A DNA stretch of 13,701 bases from CAYOOT01 sp964405665 (GCA_964405665.1 CAYOOT010000073.1:1-13701), one strand, 5' to 3'; positions 1-6,675 are shown, counted from the first letter of the stretch. Notes: generated by a model not told the origin, from the letters alone. Made by a program: numbers and translations.

Positions 1-52
1 TCTGATTTCTGATTTCTGATTTCTGATTTCTGATTTCTGATTTCTGATTTCT
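1..52. repeat. 7-bp tandem repeat (TCTGATT)n at window edge
   Basis: Seven perfect head-to-tail copies of TCTGATT occupy 1-49, followed by a partial TCT. The array is cut by the window edge, so its true copy number is unknown. It ends directly beside the stop codon (54-56) of the leftward gene and so lies just 3' of that gene. The 7-bp unit is not a multiple of three. A perfect array of this kind can vary in copy number by replication slippage. No coding role is visible here. Confidence 0.9.
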
Positions 53-53
53 C

Positions 54-308
54 TCAATCTTCTACCAAACTTACATTAATCTTTTGCAAACTAACAAAAG
101 GTCTACTGACGATAAATAAGCGTTGTTGATTGAGATCGGCTTTAAAGAATTCTAGAGCATCTTTGTTATTTACTGAGATAAATAATTCTGTTCCTTCTAT
201 TTTTACATCAACGATTCCTTTAGCTTTTTCAAGAAAACCAAATTGCATTTTTTCATCCAATACTGCAAGGATCTTTTCCCAAGTTGCAAAAGCAATTTGA
301 TCTTTCAT
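54..308 (-). CDS. Small protein resembling a stand-alone DnaA N-terminal (domain I) fold
   Basis: Predicted protein of 84 residues from ATG at 308. The pattern matches DnaA domain I: a Trp-led helix (ATWEKILAVLDEK), a second helix, a beta hairpin with the strand 'TELFISV', an amphipathic helix (ALEFFKADLNQ) and a closing strand (KINVSLVE). DnaA domain I is about 75-90 residues and carries helicase and regulator contacts. Here no linker, AAA+ or DNA-binding domain follows, so the protein would be a free domain. A DciA/DUF721-type (KH-like) fold is the main alternative, since it shares the same helix/strand pattern. Start choice: an upstream in-frame TTG (332) and ATG (314) exist, but GGAGAG (316-321) is 7 nt from the ATG at 308 and only 1 nt from the one at 314. 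The role is inferred from pattern only. Confidence 0.6.
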   Translation of the reverse strand: MKDQIAFATWEKILAVLDEKMQFGFLEKAKGIVDVKIEGTELFISVNNKDALEFFKADLNQQRLFIVSRPFVSLQKINVSLVED

Positions 309-315
309 TTTCATA

Positions 316-321
316 CTCTCC
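316..321 (-). promoter_or_regulatory. Shine-Dalgarno site that fixes the start at 308
   Basis: GGAGAG on the - strand, 7 nt upstream of ATG 308. It lies inside the possible N-terminal extension from TTG 332, which argues against that earlier start. Confidence 0.6.
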
Positions 322-338
322 AAGTATTCCAACTATAA

Positions 339-366
339 GGCCACGACTTATTTCTAAGGCGTGGCC
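339..366 (-). other. Strong hairpin in the 5' leader of the 54-308 gene
   Basis: GGCCACG (339-345) pairs with CGTGGCC (360-366). After one A/G mismatch, CTTA (347-350) pairs with TAAG (355-358), leaving a TTTC loop on the + strand. This is a GC-rich stem in an AT-rich setting. With the promoter predicted at 376-405 the hairpin would start within about 4 nt of the mRNA 5' end, a position where stem-loops are known to protect transcripts from 5'-dependent decay. It could instead be a weak terminator for transcription arriving from the 531-839 gene, because only a broken T-run (TTATAGTT) follows on the - strand. Confidence 0.55.
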
Positions 367-375
367 AATAATGAA

Positions 376-405
376 ATCTTAACTCTCTTAATTTAGATGC
401 GTCAA
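376..405 (-). promoter_or_regulatory. Predicted sigma70-type promoter for the 54-308 gene
   Basis: On the - strand, TTGACG (400-405, 5 of 6 matches to the -35 consensus) is separated by 18 bp from TAAGAT (376-381, 4 of 6 to the -10 consensus). Transcription would start near 369, just before the hairpin at 366-339. Assigned by consensus matching only. Confidence 0.45.
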
Positions 406-474
406 TATGAAATTATTAGCGAATATTTATTGTATGCTGGAAAATTGGATTGGAAAAATTACATAAAGAGATTA

Positions 475-518
475 ATTACTTATATTGAGATTTAAAACTA
501 AACCCCAATATAAGTAAT
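475..518. repeat. Perfect 13-bp inverted repeat downstream of the 531-839 gene
   Basis: ATTACTTATATTG (475-487) and its exact complement (506-518) flank an 18-bp loop. The element begins 12 bp beyond the stop of the leftward gene ending at 531, the usual place for a 3'-end hairpin. The stem is very AT-rich and no clean T-run follows on the - strand, so it is a weak intrinsic terminator at best. An operator or an RNA-processing hairpin is also possible. Confidence 0.6.
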
Positions 519-530
519 AGAAAGTTCATT

Positions 531-839
531 CTAGGCAGCAAACATTCCTTCGAATTCTTTTTTATTGTTACCAGAAATTTCAAGTTGTTCCAGCTGACGA
601 GAAATTGCTTTGCGTAATTCTTCTTGATGAAAATCAAGCGCTTCGCAAATATATGAAAAACCAAATGATTCATTGATATCATCAACACCAAATAACCATT
701 CCTTTGCTGATTGGTGAAGCTCATCATCTCCAGATAAAAAATCTGTTATCGCTCTTTGTAAAACTGCGGCAAGTAATCGTCTTTCCGGATTAAAACCACC
801 ATTGCCTCTTTGTACACTATTGTTGGACCAAAGCTTCAT
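531..839 (-). CDS. Small conserved-looking protein of unknown function
   Basis: Predicted soluble protein of 102 residues, with no signal peptide or membrane segment. ATG 839 is preceded by a strong ribosome binding site (GGGAGAAG on the - strand, 5 nt from the ATG), which supports a real gene. Residues about 18-50 contain NPERRLLAAVLQRAITDFL followed by an acidic stretch and 'AKEWLF'. Then come 'FGFSYICEALDF' and a helical segment HQEELRKAISRQLEQ. From memory, a short helical protein with an RRL..AVL..A..DL and a later F..IC..L..D pattern recurs in proteobacteria, but I cannot name the family or a function. The second half looks like a helix-turn-helix-type helical pair, so DNA binding is possible but unproven. 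It runs opposite to the dcw operon and is probably transcribed alone. Confidence 0.75.
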   Translation of the reverse strand: MKLWSNNSVQRGNGGFNPERRLLAAVLQRAITDFLSGDDELHQSAKEWLFGVDDINESFGFSYICEALDFHQEELRKAISRQLEQLEISGNNKKEFEGMFAA

Positions 840-893
840 TTTTCTTCTCCCAAAAAAGTTTTTACTAAATTTTCACAATGCAGCGGTAAAACC

Positions 894-920
894 ATAATAA
901 GTGTAGCTATCATTTGAAAA
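894..920 (-). promoter_or_regulatory. Possible promoter of the 531-839 gene
   Basis: On the - strand TTTTCA (915-920) is 15 bp from TATTAT (894-899, 5 of 6 to the -10 consensus). An alternative -10, TATGGT, sits at 18-bp spacing. The start would lie near 887, giving a leader of about 48 nt. The -35 lies within the left arm of the 911-976 inverted repeat. The spacing is not ideal. Confidence 0.3.
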
Positions 921-976
921 GAAAAAGCCCAAAGTGCCCCCAAAAGAGGTTTTGCTGAGCTATAACTTTTCAAATG
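911..976. repeat. 11-bp inverted repeat with 44-bp gap
   Basis: CATTTGAAAAG (911-921) is exactly complementary to CTTTTCAAATG (966-976). The centres are 55 bp apart, close to five helical turns. The left arm covers the possible -35 of the leftward promoter, so a two-site operator is one reading. A long-loop RNA hairpin in the leader is another. Confidence 0.5.
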
Positions 977-1283
977 TAAGTGTTAAAACCTGTTTAAAAG
1001 AGGCGACAGTTTAATTGAGCTGTAATTAAAAAGTCAACAAAAAAACGACATACAAAGCGAATCTATACTATCTTTTATGCGGATCTTTGAACGAATGTGT
1101 ACTAAAAAAATTCATTTACTGAAAAAAACTTGACAAGATGCTGATTAGATTACAGATTAAATCCCCCCTTTTTATATATATTGTGGATAGGGAATTGAAA
1201 ACATCCCATATGCTGTGTTTTTAAGAAGATTTTTTTGACTATCTCGATACTTTATAACTTTCTGTAAACATTAAATATTTTTG

Positions 1284-1312
1284 TTGATAAAAAACATGTT
1301 TGAGCATAGTAT
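1284..1312 (+). promoter_or_regulatory. Predicted promoter of the dcw operon (PmraZ)
   Basis: TTGATA (1284-1289, 5 of 6 to -35) and TAGTAT (1307-1312, 4 of 6 to -10) are separated by 17 bp, with transcription expected near 1319 and mraZ at 1341. The overlap of its downstream edge with the TGGGN repeats is what makes this candidate convincing. Confidence 0.45.
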
Positions 1313-1336
1313 GGGATAAAGTGGGTCAAACAGGCA
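1312..1336 (+). promoter_or_regulatory. MraZ operator: TGGGN direct repeats with 10-bp period
   Basis: TGGGA (1312-1316), a 5-bp spacer, TGGGT (1322-1326), another 5-bp spacer, then a degenerate AGGCA (1332-1336). Direct TGGGN repeats with 5-bp spacers are the described binding site of E. coli MraZ in front of mraZ. Here they overlap the predicted -10 and start site, as expected for autorepression. The ATG of mraZ begins 5 bp after the last repeat. Confidence 0.7.
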
Positions 1337-1340
1337 TCAA

Positions 1341-1865
1341 ATGGCAGAAAAAAGCAATAACGCAGGTGAATTACACTCTGATCAAGATCAGAGCCTGACA
1401 GAACACGATTGTGTTTTTCGCGGAGTATTTTGTCATGCCATTGATGACAAAGGGAGAGTAAGTCTGCCTGCTGAATTTCGTAAAGCCTTAAATAAATCTC
1501 AACAAGAATCAATTGTCTTAACTAATTTTGTTTCTGATGGCACTCGTTGCTTAGAAGGCTACAGCATGGATTCTTGGAAACGTTTTGAAAAAAAACTTAC
1601 TGAGCGCAGTCGATTCGATCCGCAAGTTAGAAAAGTAGAAAATTTCTATCTCGCCAGATCGGCAATCTGCCAAATAGATTCCAGCGGAAGAATTAACATC
1701 CCCATGTATTTAAGGACCTATGCCGGAGTGGAGAAGGAAGTTGCGTTTACTTCCTCACTGCATGGATTCAGAGTTTGGGATCGTCGGGTTTGGGAATTGG
1801 TGTTCCAGGAAGCAGAAGCAGCTTTATTAGAAAATCCCGCATTATTTATTGATGTGGATAAGTAA
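1341..1865 (+). CDS. mraZ: MraZ, transcriptional regulator of the dcw operon
   Basis: Protein of 174 residues. MraZ is a ring-forming DNA-binding protein that represses its own dcw promoter. Both halves carry the family's swapped-hairpin AbrB-like domain with the DxxxR signature: D35-R39 in 'DDKGRVSLP' and D113-R117 in 'DSSGRINIP'. Family members are typically 140-155 residues and begin near the motif 'MFRG'. Here the equivalent 'VFRG' is at residues 25-28, so there is a polar, acidic N-terminal extension of 24 residues. The Val codon there is GTT, not a start codon, and no ATG lies between, so the extension appears genuine. The ribosome binding site is weak (AGG about 7 nt upstream). It is the first gene of the operon and its probable operator lies just upstream. 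Confidence 0.95.
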   Translation: MAEKSNNAGELHSDQDQSLTEHDCVFRGVFCHAIDDKGRVSLPAEFRKALNKSQQESIVLTNFVSDGTRCLEGYSMDSWKRFEKKLTERSRFDPQVRKVENFYLARSAICQIDSSGRINIPMYLRTYAGVEKEVAFTSSLHGFRVWDRRVWELVFQEAEAALLENPALFIDVDK

Positions 1866-1890
1866 TTGAATTAAGGCCAAGAGGTTTTTA

Positions 1891-2880
1891 ATGCAGACAG
1901 TTCATCAAGCAGTGCTTTTAAATGAAGTTGTTGGATATATGAAAGAAAATTTAGAGAGCAAAAAACAAGCATTAGTGTTTGATGGCACATTAGGAAGCGC
2001 TGGCCATAGTTCTGCAATGTTGGAACAATTGCCTAATATTTTTTTAATAGGAGTGGATAGAGATCTCTTTGCTGTTGCCCGTTCCCAGCAGCGCTTGGCC
2101 GCTTTTGCCAAGCGCTGCTATTTATCTCAGGCAAATTTTGCGGAAATAAAGCAAATCATCAATTCGCTTCCGCAAGAAGTTAAAGAGCAAATAACAAATT
2201 CTTCTTATCCTTTGTTAGATCGAATTGTTTTGGATCTGGGAATTTCCAGCGATCAATTGGATGATCCCAAACGCGGTTTTTCTTTTATGCAAACTGGCCC
2301 TTTGGATATGCGGATGAATCAGGAAGAAGAAAACAGCGCAGAAACAATTCTTAATAAGGCAACTGAACATCAATTAAGAAAGATTTTTTTAATGGGAGGA
2401 GTAAAAAAACCTTTTGCTAACATACTCTCCTTGGCAGTAATTAAAAATCGGCCCTTAAAAACAACCAAACAATTCGCCGATTTATGTGCCGCTGTAATTC
2501 ATCCTCCCAGAAAGAAAACAAAACAGGTCGGGTTTAAAAAACACCCGGCAACTTTGCCTTTTCAGGCATTAAGAATTGCCGTAAACGAGGAAATAATTTC
2601 TATTGAAAAATTTATGCAACAAGCAATAGATTTGCTTGCTCCAGGCGGCAGACTTGCCGTGATCAGTTTTCACTCGTTAGAAGACAAAGTTGTAACCAAT
2701 GCGATGCGTCGCTGGACTCAGACTCCAGTTGACGACCAAGTATTTTCCCTAAAAACTCAAGCTCCGACTTTGGGTAAACTTTTGACAAAGAAGGCAGTTT
2801 TTCCCACAGAAGCTGAGGTTATTAGAAACCCCAGGTCAAGAAGTGCTCGTTTGCGGGTCTTTGAAAAAATAATAAATTAA
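1891..2880 (+). CDS. rsmH: RsmH, 16S rRNA (cytosine-1402 N4) methyltransferase
   Basis: Protein of 329 residues, normal for the family. It uses S-adenosylmethionine to methylate N4 of C1402 in the ribosomal P site, in the cytoplasm. Visible motifs are the N-terminal 'HQAVLLNEV', the SAM-binding loop D31-GTLGSAGHS, D115-LGISSDQLD, 'RGFSF' and PLDMRM, 'FQALRIAVNEE', 'GGRLAVISFHSLED' and the C-terminal 'RNPRSRSARLRVFEK'. The SAM loop has Ala where GG is usual (GSAGH rather than GxGGH), a mild variation. The site GAGG lies 6 nt before the ATG. It follows mraZ by 25 bp, the conserved second position of the dcw cluster. Confidence 0.97.
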   Translation: MQTVHQAVLLNEVVGYMKENLESKKQALVFDGTLGSAGHSSAMLEQLPNIFLIGVDRDLFAVARSQQRLAAFAKRCYLSQANFAEIKQIINSLPQEVKEQITNSSYPLLDRIVLDLGISSDQLDDPKRGFSFMQTGPLDMRMNQEEENSAETILNKATEHQLRKIFLMGGVKKPFANILSLAVIKNRPLKTTKQFADLCAAVIHPPRKKTKQVGFKKHPATLPFQALRIAVNEEIISIEKFMQQAIDLLAPGGRLAVISFHSLEDKVVTNAMRRWTQTPVDDQVFSLKTQAPTLGKLLTKKAVFPTEAEVIRNPRSRSARLRVFEKIIN

Positions 2881-2897
2881 AAACTAAGAGGATTAAA

Positions 2898-3242
2898 ATG
2901 ATAATTTTTGCTTTAGCTCAACCCCTTCAAATGTATCAACAAGCAGTTTTTGTAAGAGAAGTAAAATCTCATAAAACTAATCCTTTAAAGCTAAGATATC
3001 TTTGGGCGCCCTTGTTTTTATTTATTACATTGTTACTGCAAATTTGGTTTAAAATAGAGATCGTTTCAAAAAGTTATCAGTTGGAAGCAATTAGAGAAGA
3101 AGCTTTGAAAAATGATTCTCAACTGAGACAGTTGAACTTGGAACTTGCGGTAGTTACTCATTCTAAAAAATTAGGTGAGGAAGCAGCAAAACTGGGTTTT
3201 GTTGCTCCTGTGGCTAAACAAATTAGAGAAATAAAGGAATAA
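2898..3242 (+). CDS. ftsL: FtsL-like divisome membrane protein
   Basis: Protein of 114 residues with a cytoplasmic N-terminus of about 33 residues, one membrane segment (about 34-53) and an external heptad-like coiled coil (about 58-90, 'EAIREEALKNDSQLRQLNLEL'-type pattern). A short tail ends in 'LGFVAPVAKQIREIKE', similar to the 'A...LGM..P....I' end of FtsL proteins. FtsL pairs with FtsB and FtsQ to activate FtsWI in the septal ring. FtsL sequences diverge widely, so the call rests on topology, size and position between rsmH and ftsI. A good ribosome site (AAGAGGA) precedes the ATG. Confidence 0.85.
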   Translation: MIIFALAQPLQMYQQAVFVREVKSHKTNPLKLRYLWAPLFLFITLLLQIWFKIEIVSKSYQLEAIREEALKNDSQLRQLNLELAVVTHSKKLGEEAAKLGFVAPVAKQIREIKE

Positions 3243-3246
3243 GAAA

Positions 3247-5169
3247 ATGTCTTTACGCCCGCTGAGCTGTAGAAATAGGATTTTAGGGGATCAAAAATTT
3301 GCTCCAAAAAAATCAAGAAATATTTTAGAAAAAAAACCTCGAAGATTATTAAAGTGCTTAGCTTACTTTGAGAGATTCTTTACCCATCAAAGACGATTAG
3401 CGATACTTAATATCTTTTTTCTTTTTTTTGCGGCAGCGATTTCCTTTAGGCTTTTTTATTTACAAAAGACAGAATATCAAAAATGGTCAAAATTAGCCGC
3501 AAAACAACAAGAATCTTCTGTTCAGGTAAAAGGTGCCAGGGGAGAAATTAAAGACAGTAATGGAAACTCTTTAGCTACTTCAGTAAAAACAGTTTCTTTG
3601 GGAATTCATCCTCAGGAAATAAAAGATCTGGATTCCACCGCTCAAAGTCTTGCTCAGGTTTTAAATTTAAAACCTCAAGAAATTAAAATGAAGATTGCTC
3701 AAAATAACAAAAAATTCATTTGGTTAGAAAAAAATCTTCCTTTAAATACAGAGGAAGAAATTAAAGATTTACATATTGCCGGCTTAGTTAGTGTGCAAGA
3801 ATTTGGTCGTTATTACCCGCGAGGCAGTCTTGCTGCTCCTTTAATCGGTAAAGTGGGAATGGATGGCAATGGTTTATCTGGTATTGAACTTGCTTTTGAA
3901 AAAGAACTTGCCGCACCAAATTTGTCGTTTCCTGTAAAAAGAGATGCTCGAGGAAATATTCTTAGCGTAGTTAATATTTCTCCCAATTATCGAATTCGTG
4001 ATTTCTTTAGTTTATCTTCCAATTTTTTTCAAACTCCCATTGCCAACGCTGAAAAATTAGATGAAGTGCTAATTCAGAAAAGACCTTTGGAACTGAGAAA
4101 TGAAGGTTTTGATATAGTATTAAGCCTTGATGCGGATATGCAGGAAATTTTAGAGCAGGAGTTACAAGCTGGGTTGGAACAGGCGCAGGCCAAGAAAACG
4201 TTTGCTGTTGTAATGAATGCTGAAAACGGTGAAATCTTGGCCCTTGCTCAAAGCCCCAGTTTTGATCTTAATCAGGATGCGCAATTTTCTCCCGATCTGT
4301 TGAGAAATTCTATTGTTCAGGACAGCTTTGAACCCGGTTCGACGATTAAGCCGCTGATAGCAGCAGCAGCCTTAGAAGACAAAATAGTCGATGTGCAAGA
4401 AGAAATTTTTTGTGAAAATGGATCCTACCAAGTAGGAAAATTTACAATTAAAGATGTTCATCCTCAAGGCAAACTTAACTTAAAAGATATTTTAATTCGT
4501 TCTTCCAATATTGGGATGACCAAAATTGGCCAGCGTTTAGGAAAAGATCGTTTGTTTTCTTTGCTTAGGAACTTGGGCTATGGACAAAAAACCGATTTGG
4601 AAATAGCGGGCGAAGAGAATGGGATTTTAAGAGACGTTAAAAATTGGTCGGATGTTGATCAAGCAACGCATTCTTTTGGCCAAGGAATTTCAGTGACAGC
4701 CATGCAAATGGTTAGAGCATATGCGGTATTGGTAAACGGAGGTTTTTTGGTTCGGCCTTCTTTGCTGAAAAATAACGGAGTTAATTATGATCGACAAAAA
4801 ATATTTTCTGAAGAGACTGTCAATCAAATTAAAGAAGCCTTAAATGGTGTCATTTATGATGAACATGGAACTGCGAAAAAAGCGGCGATCGAAGGCGTAA
4901 CTGTTTTTGGAAAAACTGGGACTGCTCAAAAGGCTCGTCTGGGGGGTCGCGGTTATGATGCTGATAAAATTTTGGCGTCTTTTGTTGGTTTTATTGATGC
5001 AAAAAATATGGGTATAGACAAGAAATTAGTAATGTTTGTTGGGGTGGATGAGCCCGGGGTGAAACCACGTTGGGGGGGAACTGTAGCTGCACCAATTTTT
5101 AAAAATGCGATGGAACGAATACTGGCAAAACAATTGACTTTAAAGCTGAGAAATAATACAAATCTCTGA
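3247..5169 (+). CDS. ftsI: FtsI (PBP3), septal peptidoglycan transpeptidase
   Basis: Class B penicillin-binding protein of 640 residues that cross-links septal peptidoglycan together with FtsW. It has a basic cytoplasmic tail of about 50 residues, one membrane segment (51-72) and a dimerisation domain starting at R98-GEIKDSNGNSLA. All three transpeptidase motifs are present: S365-TIK368 with the nucleophile Ser365, S419-S-N421, and K556-TGT559. Their spacing is like that of E. coli FtsI. There are no PASTA domains. A linker of about 35-40 extra residues (about 241-285, rich in Ser and Phe) separates the two domains. The usual DRNG is DSNG here. Its site AAGGA is 8 nt before the ATG, and it starts 4 bp after ftsL. 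Confidence 0.96.
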   Translation: MSLRPLSCRNRILGDQKFAPKKSRNILEKKPRRLLKCLAYFERFFTHQRRLAILNIFFLFFAAAISFRLFYLQKTEYQKWSKLAAKQQESSVQVKGARGEIKDSNGNSLATSVKTVSLGIHPQEIKDLDSTAQSLAQVLNLKPQEIKMKIAQNNKKFIWLEKNLPLNTEEEIKDLHIAGLVSVQEFGRYYPRGSLAAPLIGKVGMDGNGLSGIELAFEKELAAPNLSFPVKRDARGNILSVVNISPNYRIRDFFSLSSNFFQTPIANAEKLDEVLIQKRPLELRNEGFDIVLSLDADMQEILEQELQAGLEQAQAKKTFAVVMNAENGEILALAQSPSFDLNQDAQFSPDLLRNSIVQDSFEPGSTIKPLIAAAALEDKIVDVQEEIFCENGSYQVGKFTIKDVHPQGKLNLKDILIRSSNIGMTKIGQRLGKDRLFSLLRNLGYGQKTDLEIAGEENGILRDVKNWSDVDQATHSFGQGISVTAMQMVRAYAVLVNGGFLVRPSLLKNNGVNYDRQKIFSEETVNQIKEALNGVIYDEHGTAKKAAIEGVTVFGKTGTAQKARLGGRGYDADKILASFVGFIDAKNMGIDKKLVMFVGVDEPGVKPRWGGTVAAPIFKNAMERILAKQLTLKLRNNTNL

Positions 5170-5190
5170 TTCAAAAATGTATGTCCAGCC

Positions 5191-6675
5191 ATGTCCATTC
5201 AAGATTTTCTAAAAAATATCAGTGTTAGTAAAGTTACTGCTGATTCTCGAGAAGTAATTCCTGGAGCCTTATTTTTTGCAATTTCCGGTAACAAGCAAGA
5301 CGGTAGAAAATTTATTGAAGAGGCAATTAAAGCCGGTGCTGTTGCGATTGTTGTTCAAGAAAATAATTTATCAAATGTTTCAGTTCCAATAATTGAAGTA
5401 ACTGATATTCGATTAGCTTATGCCAAAGCGCTGGCGGATTTTTATCAACATCCCAGTAGGGAGATCTGCTGTATCGGAGTGACAGGAACTAACGGAAAAA
5501 CCTCAGTTGCCTGGATTCTTTCTCAGGCACTTTTAATTTTAGGACATAAAACGGCCTTATCCGGAACTTTGGGAACAGGATTTTTTAAGCGCCTAGAGGA
5601 TGCAAAAATTACTAATATTATTGACACAGGAAATACCACTCCTGATGCCTCTAAGGTTCAAAGTTTTTTAAAAGAGGCAAAAGATCAGGGAATTAATCGA
5701 GCTGTATTGGAAGTGACCACTCATAGTATCGATCAAAAAAGAATTAAATATGTTGATTGGGATCTGGGAGTTTTTACAAATTTGACCCGCGATCATTTAG
5801 ATTATCATATGACAATGGAAAATTACGCTGCCGTGAAAAAGAAATTTTTTACCGAAGAGCTTTTGGCCAGCAATAAATCAAATAAAACAGCGGTGTTAAA
5901 TATCGATGACTCATTAGGATTAAGTATCTTCCAAGACTTATCTAAAGAAAATGTAAAGATCCTTACTTATTCACCTTCGGGAAAAGATGCTCAAGTAAAA
6001 GTCTTGGAAACCAAACTAAAGATTAATGGTTCAGAAATATTCTTCCAATATGGAAATCTAAAAGCAAAATTAAAAGCGAATTTAATTGGCAATTATAATG
6101 TTGAGAATTTATTGGCTGTTGTTTCAGCGTTAATCGCTCTGGGTCATGATTTAAAAAATATTATCGAAGCTATTTCTTTAGTAAAACCTGTTCCTGGAAG
6201 ATTGGAACGAGTGGGAGAAACTGAGCTTAATATTTTTGTTGATTATGCCCATACGCCGGATGCTTTGATACAAGTGCAAAAATCGCTGCGCACAATTGCT
6301 CCCGGGAAATTAATAACTTTGTTTGGTTGTGGTGGAGATAGGGACCGAGGAAAAAGACCTTTAATGGGTGAGGCCGTGGCGAGTTTTTCTGATTATTGTA
6401 TTGTTACCTCGGACAATCCTCGTTCCGAAGAACCGGCAAAAATTGTCCAGGATATTTTGCCGGGTATTGAAAAAATTAAGATTTCGAAAAATGTCTCTTA
6501 TGAAATAATACTTGATCGAAAAGAAGCCATCAAAAAAGCTCTTGATATCGCCAGCAAAGAAGATGTAATTTTAATTGCCGGCAAGGGACATGAAGATTAT
6601 CAAATAATTTCAGGTGTCAAATATCCATTTTCTGATGTAGAAGTTTGTAAAGAACTGTTAAAAGAAAGGATTTAA
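5191..6675 (+). CDS. murE: MurE, UDP-MurNAc-L-Ala-D-Glu:meso-diaminopimelate ligase
   Basis: Protein of 494 residues. It adds the third stem-peptide amino acid to UDP-MurNAc-L-Ala-D-Glu using ATP, in the cytoplasm. Visible are the N-terminal 'DSREVIPGALFFAI' domain, the ATP loop G99-TNGKT104, 'EVTTHS', 'FTNLTRDHLDYH', 'VDYAHTPDAL', 'GCGGDRDRGKRP' and 'AGKGHEDYQI'. The substrate motif D408-N-P-R411 followed by SEEP is the signature of enzymes that add meso-diaminopimelate; lysine-adding MurE lacks it. The ATG at 5191 has no clear Shine-Dalgarno site, and nearby upstream ATGs are out of frame. It lies 21 bp after ftsI. murF, which normally follows it, is absent. Confidence 0.97.
   Translation: MSIQDFLKNISVSKVTADSREVIPGALFFAISGNKQDGRKFIEEAIKAGAVAIVVQENNLSNVSVPIIEVTDIRLAYAKALADFYQHPSREICCIGVTGTNGKTSVAWILSQALLILGHKTALSGTLGTGFFKRLEDAKITNIIDTGNTTPDASKVQSFLKEAKDQGINRAVLEVTTHSIDQKRIKYVDWDLGVFTNLTRDHLDYHMTMENYAAVKKKFFTEELLASNKSNKTAVLNIDDSLGLSIFQDLSKENVKILTYSPSGKDAQVKVLETKLKINGSEIFFQYGNLKAKLKANLIGNYNVENLLAVVSALIALGHDLKNIIEAISLVKPVPGRLERVGETELNIFVDYAHTPDALIQVQKSLRTIAPGKLITLFGCGGDRDRGKRPLMGEAVASFSDYCIVTSDNPRSEEPAKIVQDILPGIEKIKISKNVSYEIILDRKEAIKKALDIASKEDVILIAGKGHEDYQIISGVKYPFSDVEVCKELLKERI

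Larger units (their letters stand above)
840..1283. other. Long non-coding stretch between divergent genes
   Basis: No credible gene on either strand. It contains the 5' leader and likely promoter of the 531-839 gene, an 11-bp inverted repeat with a 44-bp gap (911-921 / 966-976), and an AT-rich stem-loop (TTTAATT 1010-1016 / AATTAAA 1024-1030). The words AAAAGAGG and TGAGCT are repeated (942-949 and 956-961, again 996-1003 and 1016-1021). A perfect -35 hexamer TTGACA lies at 1130-1135 without a convincing -10. A small RNA or regulatory DNA could lie here, but nothing identifies a known RNA family. Confidence 0.5.

Noticed and set aside
935..1040. Possible tracrRNA/CRISPR-like repeat because of GAGCT and AAAAGAGG repeats
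   Set aside because: Only short words repeat, spacing is unequal, and no cas genes or repeat-spacer array are present.
1130..1160. Perfect TTGACA suggesting an upstream dcw promoter
   Set aside because: No acceptable -10 hexamer occurs at 16-18 bp, so it is mentioned only within the non-coding stretch.
1252..1512. Leftward 86-codon open frame overlapping the start of mraZ and its promoter
   Set aside because: It overlaps the well-supported mraZ reading frame and operator, and its translation shows no family features.
4953..5198. Leftward open frame across the end of ftsI and start of murE
   Set aside because: It is the antisense shadow of conserved ftsI sequence; the same applies to smaller antisense frames in rsmH, murD, murG and the kinase gene.
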